DNA from: DASYRM01 sp035646375
GTDB lineage: Bacteria; Acidobacteriota; Vicinamibacteria; Vicinamibacterales; UBA2999
Length of the DNA: 10,280 nt
Assembly: GCA_035646375.1 (NCBI GenBank)
Contig: DASRPM010000163.1
Span: 1-10,280 of the forward strand
Direction of reading: 5' to 3'
In this document: in pieces, positions 1 through 6,673 of the stretch
How positions within the stretch are numbered: position 1 is the first letter of the stretch
How the letters are laid out: every line of letters begins with the position of its first letter
Made by a program: the position numbers and the translations under genes
The notes under the pieces: generated by a model
Databases searched by the model: none
Told to the model about the DNA's origin: nothing
What the model saw: only the letters and a program-made list of their open reading frames with translations

Positions 1-347
1 GGGAAGTTGCACGAGCCGGTGGAGAGCGACGCCATGTCGGGCCGCAGGTGCAGCATGCCGCCGCGCTCGGAGCCGACGCCCGATCGGCCGCCGGTGGAGA
101 ACTGCACGATCATGCCGGGGCAGTGGGGCCGGACTCGCTCGAGGAAGTCCGCGAACTTGTCCGGATTGGAGGTCGTGGACTGATCGTCGTTGCGCACGTG
201 TACGTGCACCAGCGCCGCGCCCGCCTCGTAGCAGGCGTGCGTGGACTCGATCTGCTCGCTCACCGTGATCGGGACGGCGGGGTTGTTCTCCTTGCGCGGT
301 ACCGACCCCGTGATGGCGGCGGTGATGATGCAGGGCGCCTGTGACAT
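1..347 (-). CDS. BKACE family (DUF849) beta-keto acid cleavage enzyme, 3' end outside window
   Basis: Only the first 115 codons lie in the window; the gene runs off the left edge. The family condenses a beta-keto acid with acetyl-CoA in a Zn-dependent, cytoplasmic reaction to give acetoacetate and a CoA ester; 3-keto-5-aminohexanoate cleavage enzyme (Kce) is the reference member. Seen: the N-terminal strand IITAAITGS (residues 7-15), the HVHVR motif (48-52) whose two histidines match the Zn ligands of Kce, QFSTGG (82-87), and a segment ending in STGSCNF that matches the family's 'MATLNAGTLNF' region. The ATG at 345-347 fits the usual family N-terminus, and no strong Shine-Dalgarno is visible. 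The substrate cannot be deduced, since family members act on many beta-keto acids. It lies downstream of the secreted-protein gene on the same strand, 149 nt away, with a hairpin between them. Family assignment is firm; substrate is open. Confidence 0.9.
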   Translation of the reverse strand, partial: MSQAPCIITAAITGSVPRKENNPAVPITVSEQIESTHACYEAGAALVHVHVRNDDQSTTSNPDKFADFLERVRPHCPGMIVQFSTGGRSGVGSERGGMLHLRPDMASLSTGSCNF

Positions 348-463
348 CAGCGCTTGCGGGTTGCCGAGCGAAGCGTGCTTTGATGAATGCCGAGCACGTC
401 CGGTCCGCAATCGAGCGGCCGAGGACGCGCGTAGGCCAGCGTGTTCACGAGCCGCAGCAGCAT
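347..463 (-). CDS. possible 38-residue upstream ORF overlapping the BKACE start
   Basis: An ATG at 461-463 opens a 38-codon frame whose TGA (349-347) overlaps the BKACE ATG as TGATG, the geometry of translational coupling. The first half has GC-rich third positions like the neighbouring genes, the second half less so. The product starts MLLRLVNTLAYARPRPL, is basic at its C-terminus (ATRKR) and resembles nothing I recognise. No convincing Shine-Dalgarno precedes it. It could be a leader peptide, a decayed gene tail or chance. Confidence 0.2.
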   Translation of the reverse strand: MLLRLVNTLAYARPRPLDCGPDVLGIHQSTLRSATRKR

Positions 464-469
464 CTGTAG

Positions 470-489
470 GGGCCGCCTTCAGGCGGCCC
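470..489. repeat. GC-rich hairpin with TTCA loop, possible dispersed palindrome or terminator
   Basis: GGGCCGCC (470-477) and GGCGGCCC (482-489) are perfect 8-bp arms around a four-base loop. It begins 8 nt after the stop of the secreted-protein gene read on the minus strand. No T-run follows on either strand, so it is not a textbook intrinsic terminator. The flank CTGTAGGGGCCGCCTTC resembles short palindromes often scattered between genes in Acidobacteriota and other GC-rich genomes (impression from memory). It could stabilise the 3' end of the upstream mRNA. Confidence 0.5.
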
Positions 490-496
490 TGCCATG

Positions 497-1363
497 TTAA
501 CGGAAGTGCTTGGTGGACTGCTCGTTCTCGAGGCAGACGAACTCGATGAGCTCGTCGTCGGCCATCAGCCGCTGCTTGATGGTGACGGTCCACGGGCGCG
601 TGTAGGTCTTCGGATCGTCCACTGTCACCTCGACGTCCATGAAGCCATAACTGGTGCGGCGATAGCGCTCCGTCATCCGTCCGCGATCGCTCAGCGGGCT
701 GCCGTTCACGTCCAGCCAGCCACCGTCGCGGAAGCCGGTCGTCTCGACCACCAACGTGTCGCCCGCCCAGCCGCCCGTCGAGTAGCCGAACCACCACGGC
801 TGCGGTTCGTTGGCCGGCAGCGGCCGGCCGTCGGTGAAAAGCTGCCGCACGCCGCCGTTGCCCTCGTAGAGCATCACGATGACGTCCGGCGTCTGAATGA
901 TCTTGCGCGGCTGCGGGTGCGTGTGGAGCTGCAGGTTGCCGAGCGGCAGGCAGTGCGCGTCCGGGTTGTCCTTGCTGTTGTCGGCCATGCGCTGCTTCTT
1001 GAGCGCGGCGGCCGGCGGCTGCAACGGCAGGCCGCCGGCGACGCCGGTGCCGATGTCGAAGAAGAGGCCCGGGCCCGAGGTGAGCACGCCGGTCGCGCTC
1101 GCGACGATCGGGCGCGTGCCGGGCGAGCCGCCCGTGCCGCTCACGTCGTTGCTCTGGGCCTGGAGCTCGCGCCACCCGATGTTCTCCCACACGCCCGAGA
1201 GATCCGGCGTGCCGGCGGGCGTGCGCGGCACCGGCCCCTTCATGTCGGGCTTGCTGTCGGCGGTGCGCGGCGCGGACGCGGAGCGGTGCGTGGGCCACTG
1301 CGCCGTCAAAGGGGCGACGGCGGTGGCCAGCACAAGCGCGGCGAGGACGGCGCGAGCAGGCAT
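497..1363 (-). CDS. secreted conserved protein of unknown function (TPDLSGVW type)
   Basis: 288 residues. Residues 1-21 form a Sec signal peptide (MPARAVLAALVLATAV core, likely cleavage after LTA or TAQ), so the mature protein should be periplasmic or exported. Recognisable blocks: TPDLSGVW (52-59), a CLPLGN block with one Cys (138-143), HTHPQPRKI (147-155), a strand-rich stretch VIVMLYEGNGGVRQLFTDGR (161-180), then GDTLVVETTGF (201-211) followed by a DRGRMTERYRR segment (226-236), and a C-terminal beta-rich tail with a second Cys in FVCLEN. I recognise this as a widespread secreted family in Acidobacteriota and some Proteobacteria, usually annotated hypothetical. The strand pattern suggests a lipocalin-like or beta-sandwich fold (inference). 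No catalytic motif is evident. The start was chosen because it gives the signal peptide directly. A TACAAT box lies 20 nt upstream. Confidence 0.88.
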   Translation of the reverse strand: MPARAVLAALVLATAVAPLTAQWPTHRSASAPRTADSKPDMKGPVPRTPAGTPDLSGVWENIGWRELQAQSNDVSGTGGSPGTRPIVASATGVLTSGPGLFFDIGTGVAGGLPLQPPAAALKKQRMADNSKDNPDAHCLPLGNLQLHTHPQPRKIIQTPDVIVMLYEGNGGVRQLFTDGRPLPANEPQPWWFGYSTGGWAGDTLVVETTGFRDGGWLDVNGSPLSDRGRMTERYRRTSYGFMDVEVTVDDPKTYTRPWTVTIKQRLMADDELIEFVCLENEQSTKHFR

Positions 1364-1383
1364 CGGCTGTCCGGAGGGCGCTG

Positions 1384-1389
1384 ATTGTA
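1384..1389 (-). promoter_or_regulatory. candidate -10 box for the secreted-protein gene
   Basis: Read on the minus strand this is TACAAT, five of six matches to the sigma-70 -10 consensus, placed 20 nt before the ATG at 1363. No convincing -35 hexamer lies 16-18 bp upstream. It sits in the 88-bp divergent spacer shared with the plus-strand micro-protein. Sequence match only. Confidence 0.35.
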
Positions 1390-1451
1390 ATGCAGAGGCC
1401 AGCGGCGCGGCCGGGTGAACTTTCGCCGCGGCGCATCCGTCGAAGCCCCAT

Positions 1452-1619
1452 ATGTTCCGACACCGCGGGCCGGGGTACGGCTGGCCGGATCAGTTCGGCA
1501 GCGGGTGGCACGGCCGCCGCTCGCCGTTCGGCGGTTTCGTTTCGATGGCCCTCGCGGCCGCGCTCGTTGCCCTCGCCATCTCGTGGTGGAACGGGCGTCG
1601 TCATCCGTTTACCTTGTAG
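1452..1619 (+). CDS. putative 55-residue single-pass membrane micro-protein
   Basis: An ATG-to-TAG frame of 55 codons. The N-terminal half is rich in Gly and aromatic residues (F, Y, W, H) and in Arg: MFRHRGPGYGWPDQF, then GSGWHGRR. It is followed by one clean hydrophobic helix, about residues 29-46 (FVSMALAAALVALAISWW), and a short basic tail (NGRRHPFTL). This is the plan of a small inner-membrane protein. Third codon positions are strongly GC-biased as in true genes here, and 1452 is the only ATG/GTG/TTG in the frame after the in-frame TGA at 1416-1418. Shine-Dalgarno is weak. It precedes the ABC ATPase start by 56 nt, so it could belong to the exporter unit. I know no family for it. The membrane helix and codon bias argue against chance, but the length is marginal. 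Confidence 0.5.
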   Translation: MFRHRGPGYGWPDQFGSGWHGRRSPFGGFVSMALAAALVALAISWWNGRRHPFTL

Positions 1620-1640
1620 GTCTCCGCTCGCGGCCACCGG

Positions 1641-1664
1641 TTGTCGCCCGCGCGTCGGCGACAA
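1641..1664. promoter_or_regulatory. 8-bp inverted repeat upstream of the ABC ATPase
   Basis: TTGTCGCC (1641-1648) and GGCGACAA (1657-1664) are perfect inverted arms with an 8-nt spacer, a size and symmetry typical of a dimeric repressor site. The right arm overlaps GACAAT (1660-1665), a four-of-six match to a -10 box. The site ends 11 nt before the TTG start. Exporters of the DrrAB type are often controlled by TetR- or PadR-like repressors, but no such regulator lies in this window. It could instead act as an mRNA hairpin near the ribosome site. Confidence 0.4.
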
Positions 1665-1675
1665 TAGGCGGCATC

Positions 1676-2433
<758 letters not shown>

Positions 2434-2437
<4 letters not shown>

Positions 2438-2465
2438 CCAGCGAGGCTTCGCAGCCGCTGGTCAT
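2434..2465 (+). terminator. 10-bp stem hairpin with T-rich tail inside the ABC operon
   Basis: ATGACCAGCG (2434-2443) and CGCTGGTCAT (2456-2465) are perfect inverted arms around a 12-nt loop, followed by CTATTTTCT. This looks like an intrinsic terminator or attenuator. The left arm contains both the ATPase stop and the mini-ORF start, so folding would also mask that ATG. A second hairpin (2476-2490) follows at once. Confidence 0.45.
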
Positions 2466-2502
2466 CTATTTTCTAGCGCGCTTCGCGCGCATGCCGTCTT
2501 GA
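2434..2502 (+). CDS. 22-codon mini-ORF between ATPase and permease (possible coupling peptide)
   Basis: ATG 2434 overlaps the ATPase stop as ATGA and follows a purine-rich GAGGGAGGA, then reads 22 codons to TGA 2500-2502. The peptide starts MTSEASQPLVIYFLARF and resembles nothing I know. Its end lies 13 nt before the permease TTG start. It may simply carry ribosomes across the gap, act as a leader peptide over the hairpin at 2434-2465, or be chance. Confidence 0.3.
2476..2490. repeat. short GCGCGC-TTC-GCGCGC hairpin
   Basis: Six-base perfect inverted arms around a three-base loop, lying between the T-rich tail of the preceding hairpin and the permease ribosome site. It has no T-run of its own. 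It could stabilise mRNA upstream of the permease. Confidence 0.35.
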
Positions 2503-2504
2503 CC

Positions 2505-2510
2505 GGAGGG
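2505..2510 (+). promoter_or_regulatory. Shine-Dalgarno that decides the permease start
   Basis: GGAGGG at 2505-2510 is 5 nt before TTG 2516 but 14 nt before the in-frame ATG 2525. The spacing favours the TTG start. Confidence 0.6.
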
Positions 2511-2515
2511 AAGGG

Positions 2516-3598
2516 TTGACTCAAATGCCACAATTCGTGCCGGTCAAGTCGGCGCGAGGCGGCGCGTCCCATCCGCTCGTCGAGCTCACGCTCGCCCGGC
2601 TGCGCGAGATCTTCCGCGAGCCCGAGGCGCTCTTCTGGGCGTTCATCTTTCCGATTCTGATGTCGCTGGCGATGGCGCTGGCGTTCCCGTCGTCGAGCAG
2701 CACGCCGGTGCCGGTGGGCATCCGTGCGGGCGACGGCGCCGAGGCTCTCCGCGCCACGCTGGCCGCGTCGAAGACCGTGACGCCGCGGCTCGTGTCCGCG
2801 GACGAAGAGACCGGGGCGCTGCGCGACGGCGAGGTGGACCTCGTGGTCGTGCCGGGCGACCCGCCGACCTATCGCTTCGATCCCGGGCGCGCCGAGAGCC
2901 GGGCGGGGCGGCTGGTGCTCGACGACGCGCTGAAACGCGCCGCCGGCCGCGCCGATCCGTGGACGGCGACCGAAGAGCACCTGGCGGTACCCGGTTCCCG
3001 ATATGTGGACTGGCTGCTGCCCGGCCTGATCGCGATGGGCATCATCGGGACGAGTGTCTGGGGCATCTCGTTCTCGATCGTCCAGGCGCGCATGCGCAAG
3101 CTGCTGAAACGCATGGTGGCGAGCCCCATGCGGCGCAGCCACTACCTGCTGGCGCAGGTGCTTGCGCGCCTCATGTTCCTGCTGCCGGAGGTGGCCATTC
3201 CGCTCCTCTTCGGCCGCTACGTGCTCGGCATGCCGCTGCGCGGATCGCTTCTGGCGGTGGTCGTGGTGTCGCTCGTGGGCGCGCTGGCGTCGGGCGGCAT
3301 CGGCCTGCTCGCGGCAAGCCGGACCAAGACGTTCGAGGCCATTTCCGGGCTGATCAACCTGATCCTGCTCCCGATGTGGATTGCGAGCGGCGTGTTCTTC
3401 TCCGCGGCGCGGTTCCCCGAGGTGCTGCAGCCGTTCATCCAGGCCCTGCCGCTCACAGCGATCGTGGATGCGCTGCGGGCAGTCATCCTCGAGGGCGCGT
3501 CGCTCGGATCGCGTCAGGTGGTGACGGAGCTGGCCATTCTGGCGGGGTGGGGAGTCGTGTCGTTCGTCATCGCCTTGAAGGTGTTTCGATGGCGATGA
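2516..3598 (+). CDS. ABC-2 type exporter, membrane permease subunit
   Basis: 360 residues. Topology by eye: a cytoplasmic amphipathic start with LARLREIFREPEALFW (26-41), TM1 about 40-58, a large extracytoplasmic domain about 59-165, then TM2 166-187, TM3 212-232, TM4 243-266, TM5 276-296 and TM6 337-356, ending in KVFRWR. This is the layout of ABC-2 permeases of the YhhJ/DrrB-like type with the large loop between TM1 and TM2. FREPEALFW and the VASPMRRSHYLLAQ segment (201-214) after TM2 are characteristic. It pairs with the ATPase 78 nt upstream, presumably as a dimer exporting a lipophilic or drug-like substrate that cannot be named. The TTG start is supported by GGAGGG; ATG 2525 is the alternative and would remove only three residues. 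The stop is followed after 6 nt by a repeat array. Confidence 0.9.
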   Translation: MTQMPQFVPVKSARGGASHPLVELTLARLREIFREPEALFWAFIFPILMSLAMALAFPSSSSTPVPVGIRAGDGAEALRATLAASKTVTPRLVSADEETGALRDGEVDLVVVPGDPPTYRFDPGRAESRAGRLVLDDALKRAAGRADPWTATEEHLAVPGSRYVDWLLPGLIAMGIIGTSVWGISFSIVQARMRKLLKRMVASPMRRSHYLLAQVLARLMFLLPEVAIPLLFGRYVLGMPLRGSLLAVVVVSLVGALASGGIGLLAASRTKTFEAISGLINLILLPMWIASGVFFSAARFPEVLQPFIQALPLTAIVDALRAVILEGASLGSRQVVTELAILAGWGVVSFVIALKVFRWR

Positions 3599-3604
3599 GA
3601 GAAG

Positions 3605-3714
3605 GCCTCTAGCCTCTAGCCTTTGGCCTCTAGCGGTTGGCCTCCTGCAAGAGCTTCCCGGCAAACAAGGGTAGTACCAAGAGGCCAGAGGCTAAAGGCT
3701 AAAGGGCTAAAGGC
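3605..3714. repeat. convergent heptamer arrays forming an imperfect palindrome
   Basis: Six plus-strand heptamers run head to tail at 3605-3646 (GCCTCTA, GCCTCTA, GCCTTTG, GCCTCTA, GCGGTTG, GCCTCCT). After a 32-nt core come five units of the same family on the opposite strand at 3679-3714 (plus strand: AAGAGGC, CAGAGGC, TAAAGGC, the 8-nt TAAAGGGC, TAAAGGC). The two halves can pair into a long imperfect hairpin; 3604-3630 against 3681-3707 has about four mismatches in 27 bp. The element starts 6 nt after the permease stop and ends 16 nt before a -10-like box. It could serve as a bidirectional terminator or be a mobile palindromic element. No coding potential. Confidence 0.8.
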
Positions 3715-3719
3715 TCTGT

Positions 3720-3746
3720 GAATCGGCGCTATGATCGCGCCGATTC
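3720..3746 (+). promoter_or_regulatory. palindrome with a -10 box at its centre, upstream of the sulfotransferase
   Basis: GAATCGGCGC (3720-3729) and GCGCCGATTC (3737-3746) are perfect 10-bp arms. The 7-nt spacer holds TATGAT (3730-3735), five of six matches to the sigma-70 -10 consensus. No clear -35 is seen, and the matching region lies in the repeat array. Transcription from this box would start near 3742, inside the right arm, so the palindrome would act as a DNA operator rather than an RNA hairpin. Confidence 0.45.
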
Positions 3747-3753
3747 AAGGAGA
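3747..3753 (+). promoter_or_regulatory. strong Shine-Dalgarno fixing the GTG start of the sulfotransferase
   Basis: AAGGAGA ends 5 nt before GTG 3759. The nearby ATG at 3731 is in another frame and lacks such a site. Confidence 0.7.
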
Positions 3754-3758
3754 GCCCC

Positions 3759-4811
3759 GTGACGCTAGCCGCGATCGCCCCCTACAAGCGGACCCCGCCG
3801 CCGCTCCCGATGCGGTTGTTCTTCGCCACGATGCTGGTCGTGATGGGGCCCGTGTTCTGGCTCCTGCAGCGTTTCAAGCTGGATGGCAAGCTGTTCGCCG
3901 GGATGCGCGCCCGGCAGCGCCAGGAACTCCTCACCAAGAATCCGTTCAAGGGCTATCAGCCCACCGAACACGACGTGTTCGTCGTGACCTACGTCAAGAG
4001 CGGCACCAACTGGATGATGCAGCTCGCGCACCAACTGCTGTTTCACGGCAAGGGCGACTACGAGCACATTCACTGCGTCGTCGCCTGGCCCGACACGGAC
4101 ATGATGGGGCCATTGCGTGGCTACGCGATTCCTCTACGGGACCCGCGTGTCTGGCAGGCGTCGCCCGAAGCGAAGCGCGTGATCAAGACGCACTTCCGGT
4201 GGGAAGACGTGCCGTACTCCCCGGCGGCCAAGTACATCATCGTCATCCGCGACCCGAAGGACGTCTTCGTGTCGAGCTATCACTTTTTCGTGAAGAAGGG
4301 GCCGCTCAGTTTCACCGGCCTCACCGCCGCGGGGTGGCTCGAGCACTTCCTGTCGGATCAGTTCTTCATGGGCGGATCCTGGGGGAGCACCACCGCGGCC
4401 TACTGGGCGCAGCGGGACAAGCCGAACGTCCTCATCTGCTCGTTCAAGGAGATGCGACGCGACCTGGCCGGCTCCGTACAGCGTGTGGCGTCGTTCCTGG
4501 GCGTGGACGCCTCGCCCGAGATCGTTCGCAGGGTCAGCGAGTTGTCGTCATTCGACTACATGAAGACGATCGACGACAAGTTCAACACGGGCAAGTTCCT
4601 GTCGATCGGCGCGCCGGGCGAGATGATGCGGAAGGGAGGCGAGGGGAGCTCGTCGGAGCTGCTCACGCCCGCGCAGGCGCGGCGCATCGACGAATACTTC
4701 ATCGCGGAGCTCAAGCGGCTCGGATCCGATTTCCCGTACGACGAGTTCTGCCGCGTGTCGCCCGGCGTGACGGCGGGCACGGCGGCACAGCCCGTGATGG
4801 CCAGAGCGTGA
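3759..4811 (+). CDS. membrane-anchored PAPS-dependent sulfotransferase (Sulfotransfer_1)
   Basis: 350 residues. Transfers a sulfuryl group from PAPS to a hydroxyl or amine of an unknown acceptor. Seen: the 5'-phosphosulfate loop TYVKSGTNW (77-85), KTHF with His145 at the place of the catalytic His of cytosolic SULTs (KTHLP), the 3'-phosphate motif RDPKDVFVSSYHF (164-176), and a late MRKGGEG (290-296) matching the RKGxxG that closes the PAPS site, followed by LTPAQARRIDEYF. Residues 19-38 (RLFFATMLVVMGPVFWLL) form a hydrophobic anchor, so the enzyme probably sits on the inner membrane with its catalytic domain in the cytoplasm where PAPS is made. GTG start supported by AAGGAGA. The next gene, a quinohemoprotein, starts 11 nt after the stop, so the two are almost certainly one operon. 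All core motifs are intact; the acceptor is unknown. Confidence 0.92.
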   Translation: MTLAAIAPYKRTPPPLPMRLFFATMLVVMGPVFWLLQRFKLDGKLFAGMRARQRQELLTKNPFKGYQPTEHDVFVVTYVKSGTNWMMQLAHQLLFHGKGDYEHIHCVVAWPDTDMMGPLRGYAIPLRDPRVWQASPEAKRVIKTHFRWEDVPYSPAAKYIIVIRDPKDVFVSSYHFFVKKGPLSFTGLTAAGWLEHFLSDQFFMGGSWGSTTAAYWAQRDKPNVLICSFKEMRRDLAGSVQRVASFLGVDASPEIVRRVSELSSFDYMKTIDDKFNTGKFLSIGAPGEMMRKGGEGSSSELLTPAQARRIDEYFIAELKRLGSDFPYDEFCRVSPGVTAGTAAQPVMARA

Positions 4812-4822
4812 GGAGCCGACCT

Positions 4823-6673
4823 ATGCGACTACTGAGCGCGGCGTTCGTCGCCGCCGCTGTTTCGTCGATCGCCGCGCCGGCGCTGGCGCAGGCACAGGCT
4901 TCATCCGGAGCCGGCGAGGCGGTCTACAAGCAGAGCTGCGCGGCGTGCCACGAAGGCAACCTGCCGCGCATGCCCAACCGCGCGGCTTTGCGTGAGCTCA
5001 CGCCGGAGCACGTCGAGACAGCGCTCAGCTCATTCAGCATGCGCCGGCAGGGGGCCAATCTCACGCCGGCCGAACGGCGGGCGGTGGCCGAATTCGTCAC
5101 CGGCCGGCCGTCGGGGTCGTATCGCGCGCCGCTCGAGATCATTCCGAAGAGCGCCTACTGCGCCGCCGGTGTGTCCAGTGCCGCCGCGCCGTTCGCGGGC
5201 GCGAGCTGGAACGGCTGGGGCGTGGACTCGCGCAACACGCGCTTCCAGCCCGCCTCCGCCGCCGGGCTCGCCGCCGCCGACGTGCCGAAGCTGAAATTGA
5301 AGTGGGCGTTCGGCGTTCCAGGCGTGTCGGCGTCCGGCTCGCAGGTGTCCGTGGTGGGCTCGCGCGTGTTCGTGGGCGCCCGCAACGGGATGGTCTACTC
5401 GCTGGATGCGAAAACGGGCTGCCTGGTGTGGGCGTACGAGGCGTCGGCGGCCGTGCGCTCGACGCCGCTCGTCGTCACCGGGACCGCGGGCGACACCATC
5501 TACTTCGGCGATGCCCACGCGCAGGTCTACGCGCTCGACGCGAAAACAGGCGCGCTGAAGTGGAAGACGAAGGCTGAAGACCACCTCGACGCCATCATCA
5601 CGGGCGGCGTGTCGTACGCCAATGGCCGTGTGTTCGTGCCGGTCGCGTCGATGGAGGAGTCGTCCGGCGCCCTTCCCACCTATCAGTGCTGCACGTTCCG
5701 TGGCAGCGTGCTGGCGCTCGACGCGGCGTCGGGCAAGCAGATCTGGAAGACCTACACCATCCCCGAAGAGCCGCAGCAGACCACGCGCAGCTCGCGCGGC
5801 GTGCAGCTCTTCGGTCCCTCCGGCGCCGGCGTGTGGGGCGCGCCCGCACTCGACGCCGCGCGCAACCGCGTCTACGTGGCCACCGGCGACGCTTACTCGC
5901 AGCCGGCCGCGCCGTCCACCGACGCCATCATGGCGCTCGCGATGGACACCGGGAAGATCATCTGGGTGCGCCAGACGCTGGCAGGAGACGCCTGGAACGT
6001 CGCGTGCCTCGGGCCGAAGACGGCGGGCGTCGAGAACTGCCCGGCCAAGGCCGGCCCCGACTACGACTTCGGCGCGGCCACGGCGCTCGTCACCGCCGGA
6101 GGGCGCCGGCTCGTGATCGCGGGTCAGAAGTCGGGCGAGCTGTACGCGGTCAACGCCGACAGCGGCGAGATGGTGTGGAAGACGCGCGCCGGTGACGGCG
6201 GGGTTCTTGGCGGCATCGAGTGGGGCTTTGCCACCGACGGTACGTCGGCGTTCGTGTCGCTCTCGAGCGCCTTTGAGAAGAAGCCGGGCGAGGCGGGCGG
6301 AGTGGTGAGTGTGAACCTCGCCGACGGCAAGCCGCGCTGGACGGCGCCTCCGAGCGCCGACACCTGCGCCGGGCGCGCCGGCTGCAACACCGGACAGCCG
6401 GCCGCGGTGAGCGCGATGCCGGGCGTGATCTTCTCCGGCGCGCTCGACGGCCATCTGCGCGCCTACGACTCGTCAACCGGCAAGGTGATCTGGGACGTGG
6501 ACACCGCGCGCGCCTACGACACGACGGTGAACGGCGTGCCGGCGAAGGGCGGCGGCATGAACGGTCCCGGCGCCACGGTCGCCGGCGGCATGCTGTTCGT
6601 GAACTCGGGGTACGGCTCGATCGGCTTCATGCCCGGGAATGCCATCCTGGCGTTCTCTGTCGATGGAAAGTGA
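4823..6673 (+). CDS. cytochrome c-PQQ propeller fusion, polyvinyl alcohol dehydrogenase-like quinohemoprotein
   Basis: 616 residues. Predicted periplasmic dehydrogenase oxidising an alcohol or polyol with PQQ and passing electrons to its own heme. Domains: signal peptide 1-23 (ending ALAQA); cytochrome c domain about 28-95 with CAACH (Cys39, Cys42, His43) and Met73 as likely distal ligand; then a PQQ-type propeller about 125-616 with repeated blade ends such as VYSLDAKTGCLVW (191-203), VYALDAKTGALKW (235-247), VLALDAASGKQIW (296-308) and LRAYDSSTGKVIW (545-557). Vicinal Cys289-Cys290 (YQCCTFRG) recall the disulfide over PQQ in quinoprotein dehydrogenases. N-terminal heme followed by propeller is the order in polyvinyl alcohol dehydrogenase. 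AGGAG lies 7 nt before ATG 4823. The frame is open back to 3731, but that part is a shadow of the sulfotransferase. The true substrate is unlikely to be polyvinyl alcohol itself; bound PQQ is inferred. Confidence 0.9.
   Translation: MRLLSAAFVAAAVSSIAAPALAQAQASSGAGEAVYKQSCAACHEGNLPRMPNRAALRELTPEHVETALSSFSMRRQGANLTPAERRAVAEFVTGRPSGSYRAPLEIIPKSAYCAAGVSSAAAPFAGASWNGWGVDSRNTRFQPASAAGLAAADVPKLKLKWAFGVPGVSASGSQVSVVGSRVFVGARNGMVYSLDAKTGCLVWAYEASAAVRSTPLVVTGTAGDTIYFGDAHAQVYALDAKTGALKWKTKAEDHLDAIITGGVSYANGRVFVPVASMEESSGALPTYQCCTFRGSVLALDAASGKQIWKTYTIPEEPQQTTRSSRGVQLFGPSGAGVWGAPALDAARNRVYVATGDAYSQPAAPSTDAIMALAMDTGKIIWVRQTLAGDAWNVACLGPKTAGVENCPAKAGPDYDFGAATALVTAGGRRLVIAGQKSGELYAVNADSGEMVWKTRAGDGGVLGGIEWGFATDGTSAFVSLSSAFEKKPGEAGGVVSVNLADGKPRWTAPPSADTCAGRAGCNTGQPAAVSAMPGVIFSGALDGHLRAYDSSTGKVIWDVDTARAYDTTVNGVPAKGGGMNGPGATVAGGMLFVNSGYGSIGFMPGNAILAFSVDGK

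Noticed and set aside
1415..1675. N-terminal extension of the ABC ATPase from GTG 1415
   Set aside because: The 87 residues are Arg-rich, match no ABC N-terminus and run over the micro-protein frame; TTG 1676 gives the normal family length.
2462..3664. 400-codon minus-strand frame
   Set aside because: It lies opposite the intact permease and is Arg/His/Gln-rich, typical of antisense frames in GC-rich DNA.
3605..3714. CRISPR array
   Set aside because: Units are 7-8 bp, head to tail without spacers, and inverted in the second half; no cas genes.
3731..6673. A 980-codon frame that would fuse extra sequence to the PVADH-like protein
   Set aside because: The first 364 codons are an Arg/Gly-rich shadow of the sulfotransferase frame. 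The real start at 4823 has AGGAG and a signal peptide.
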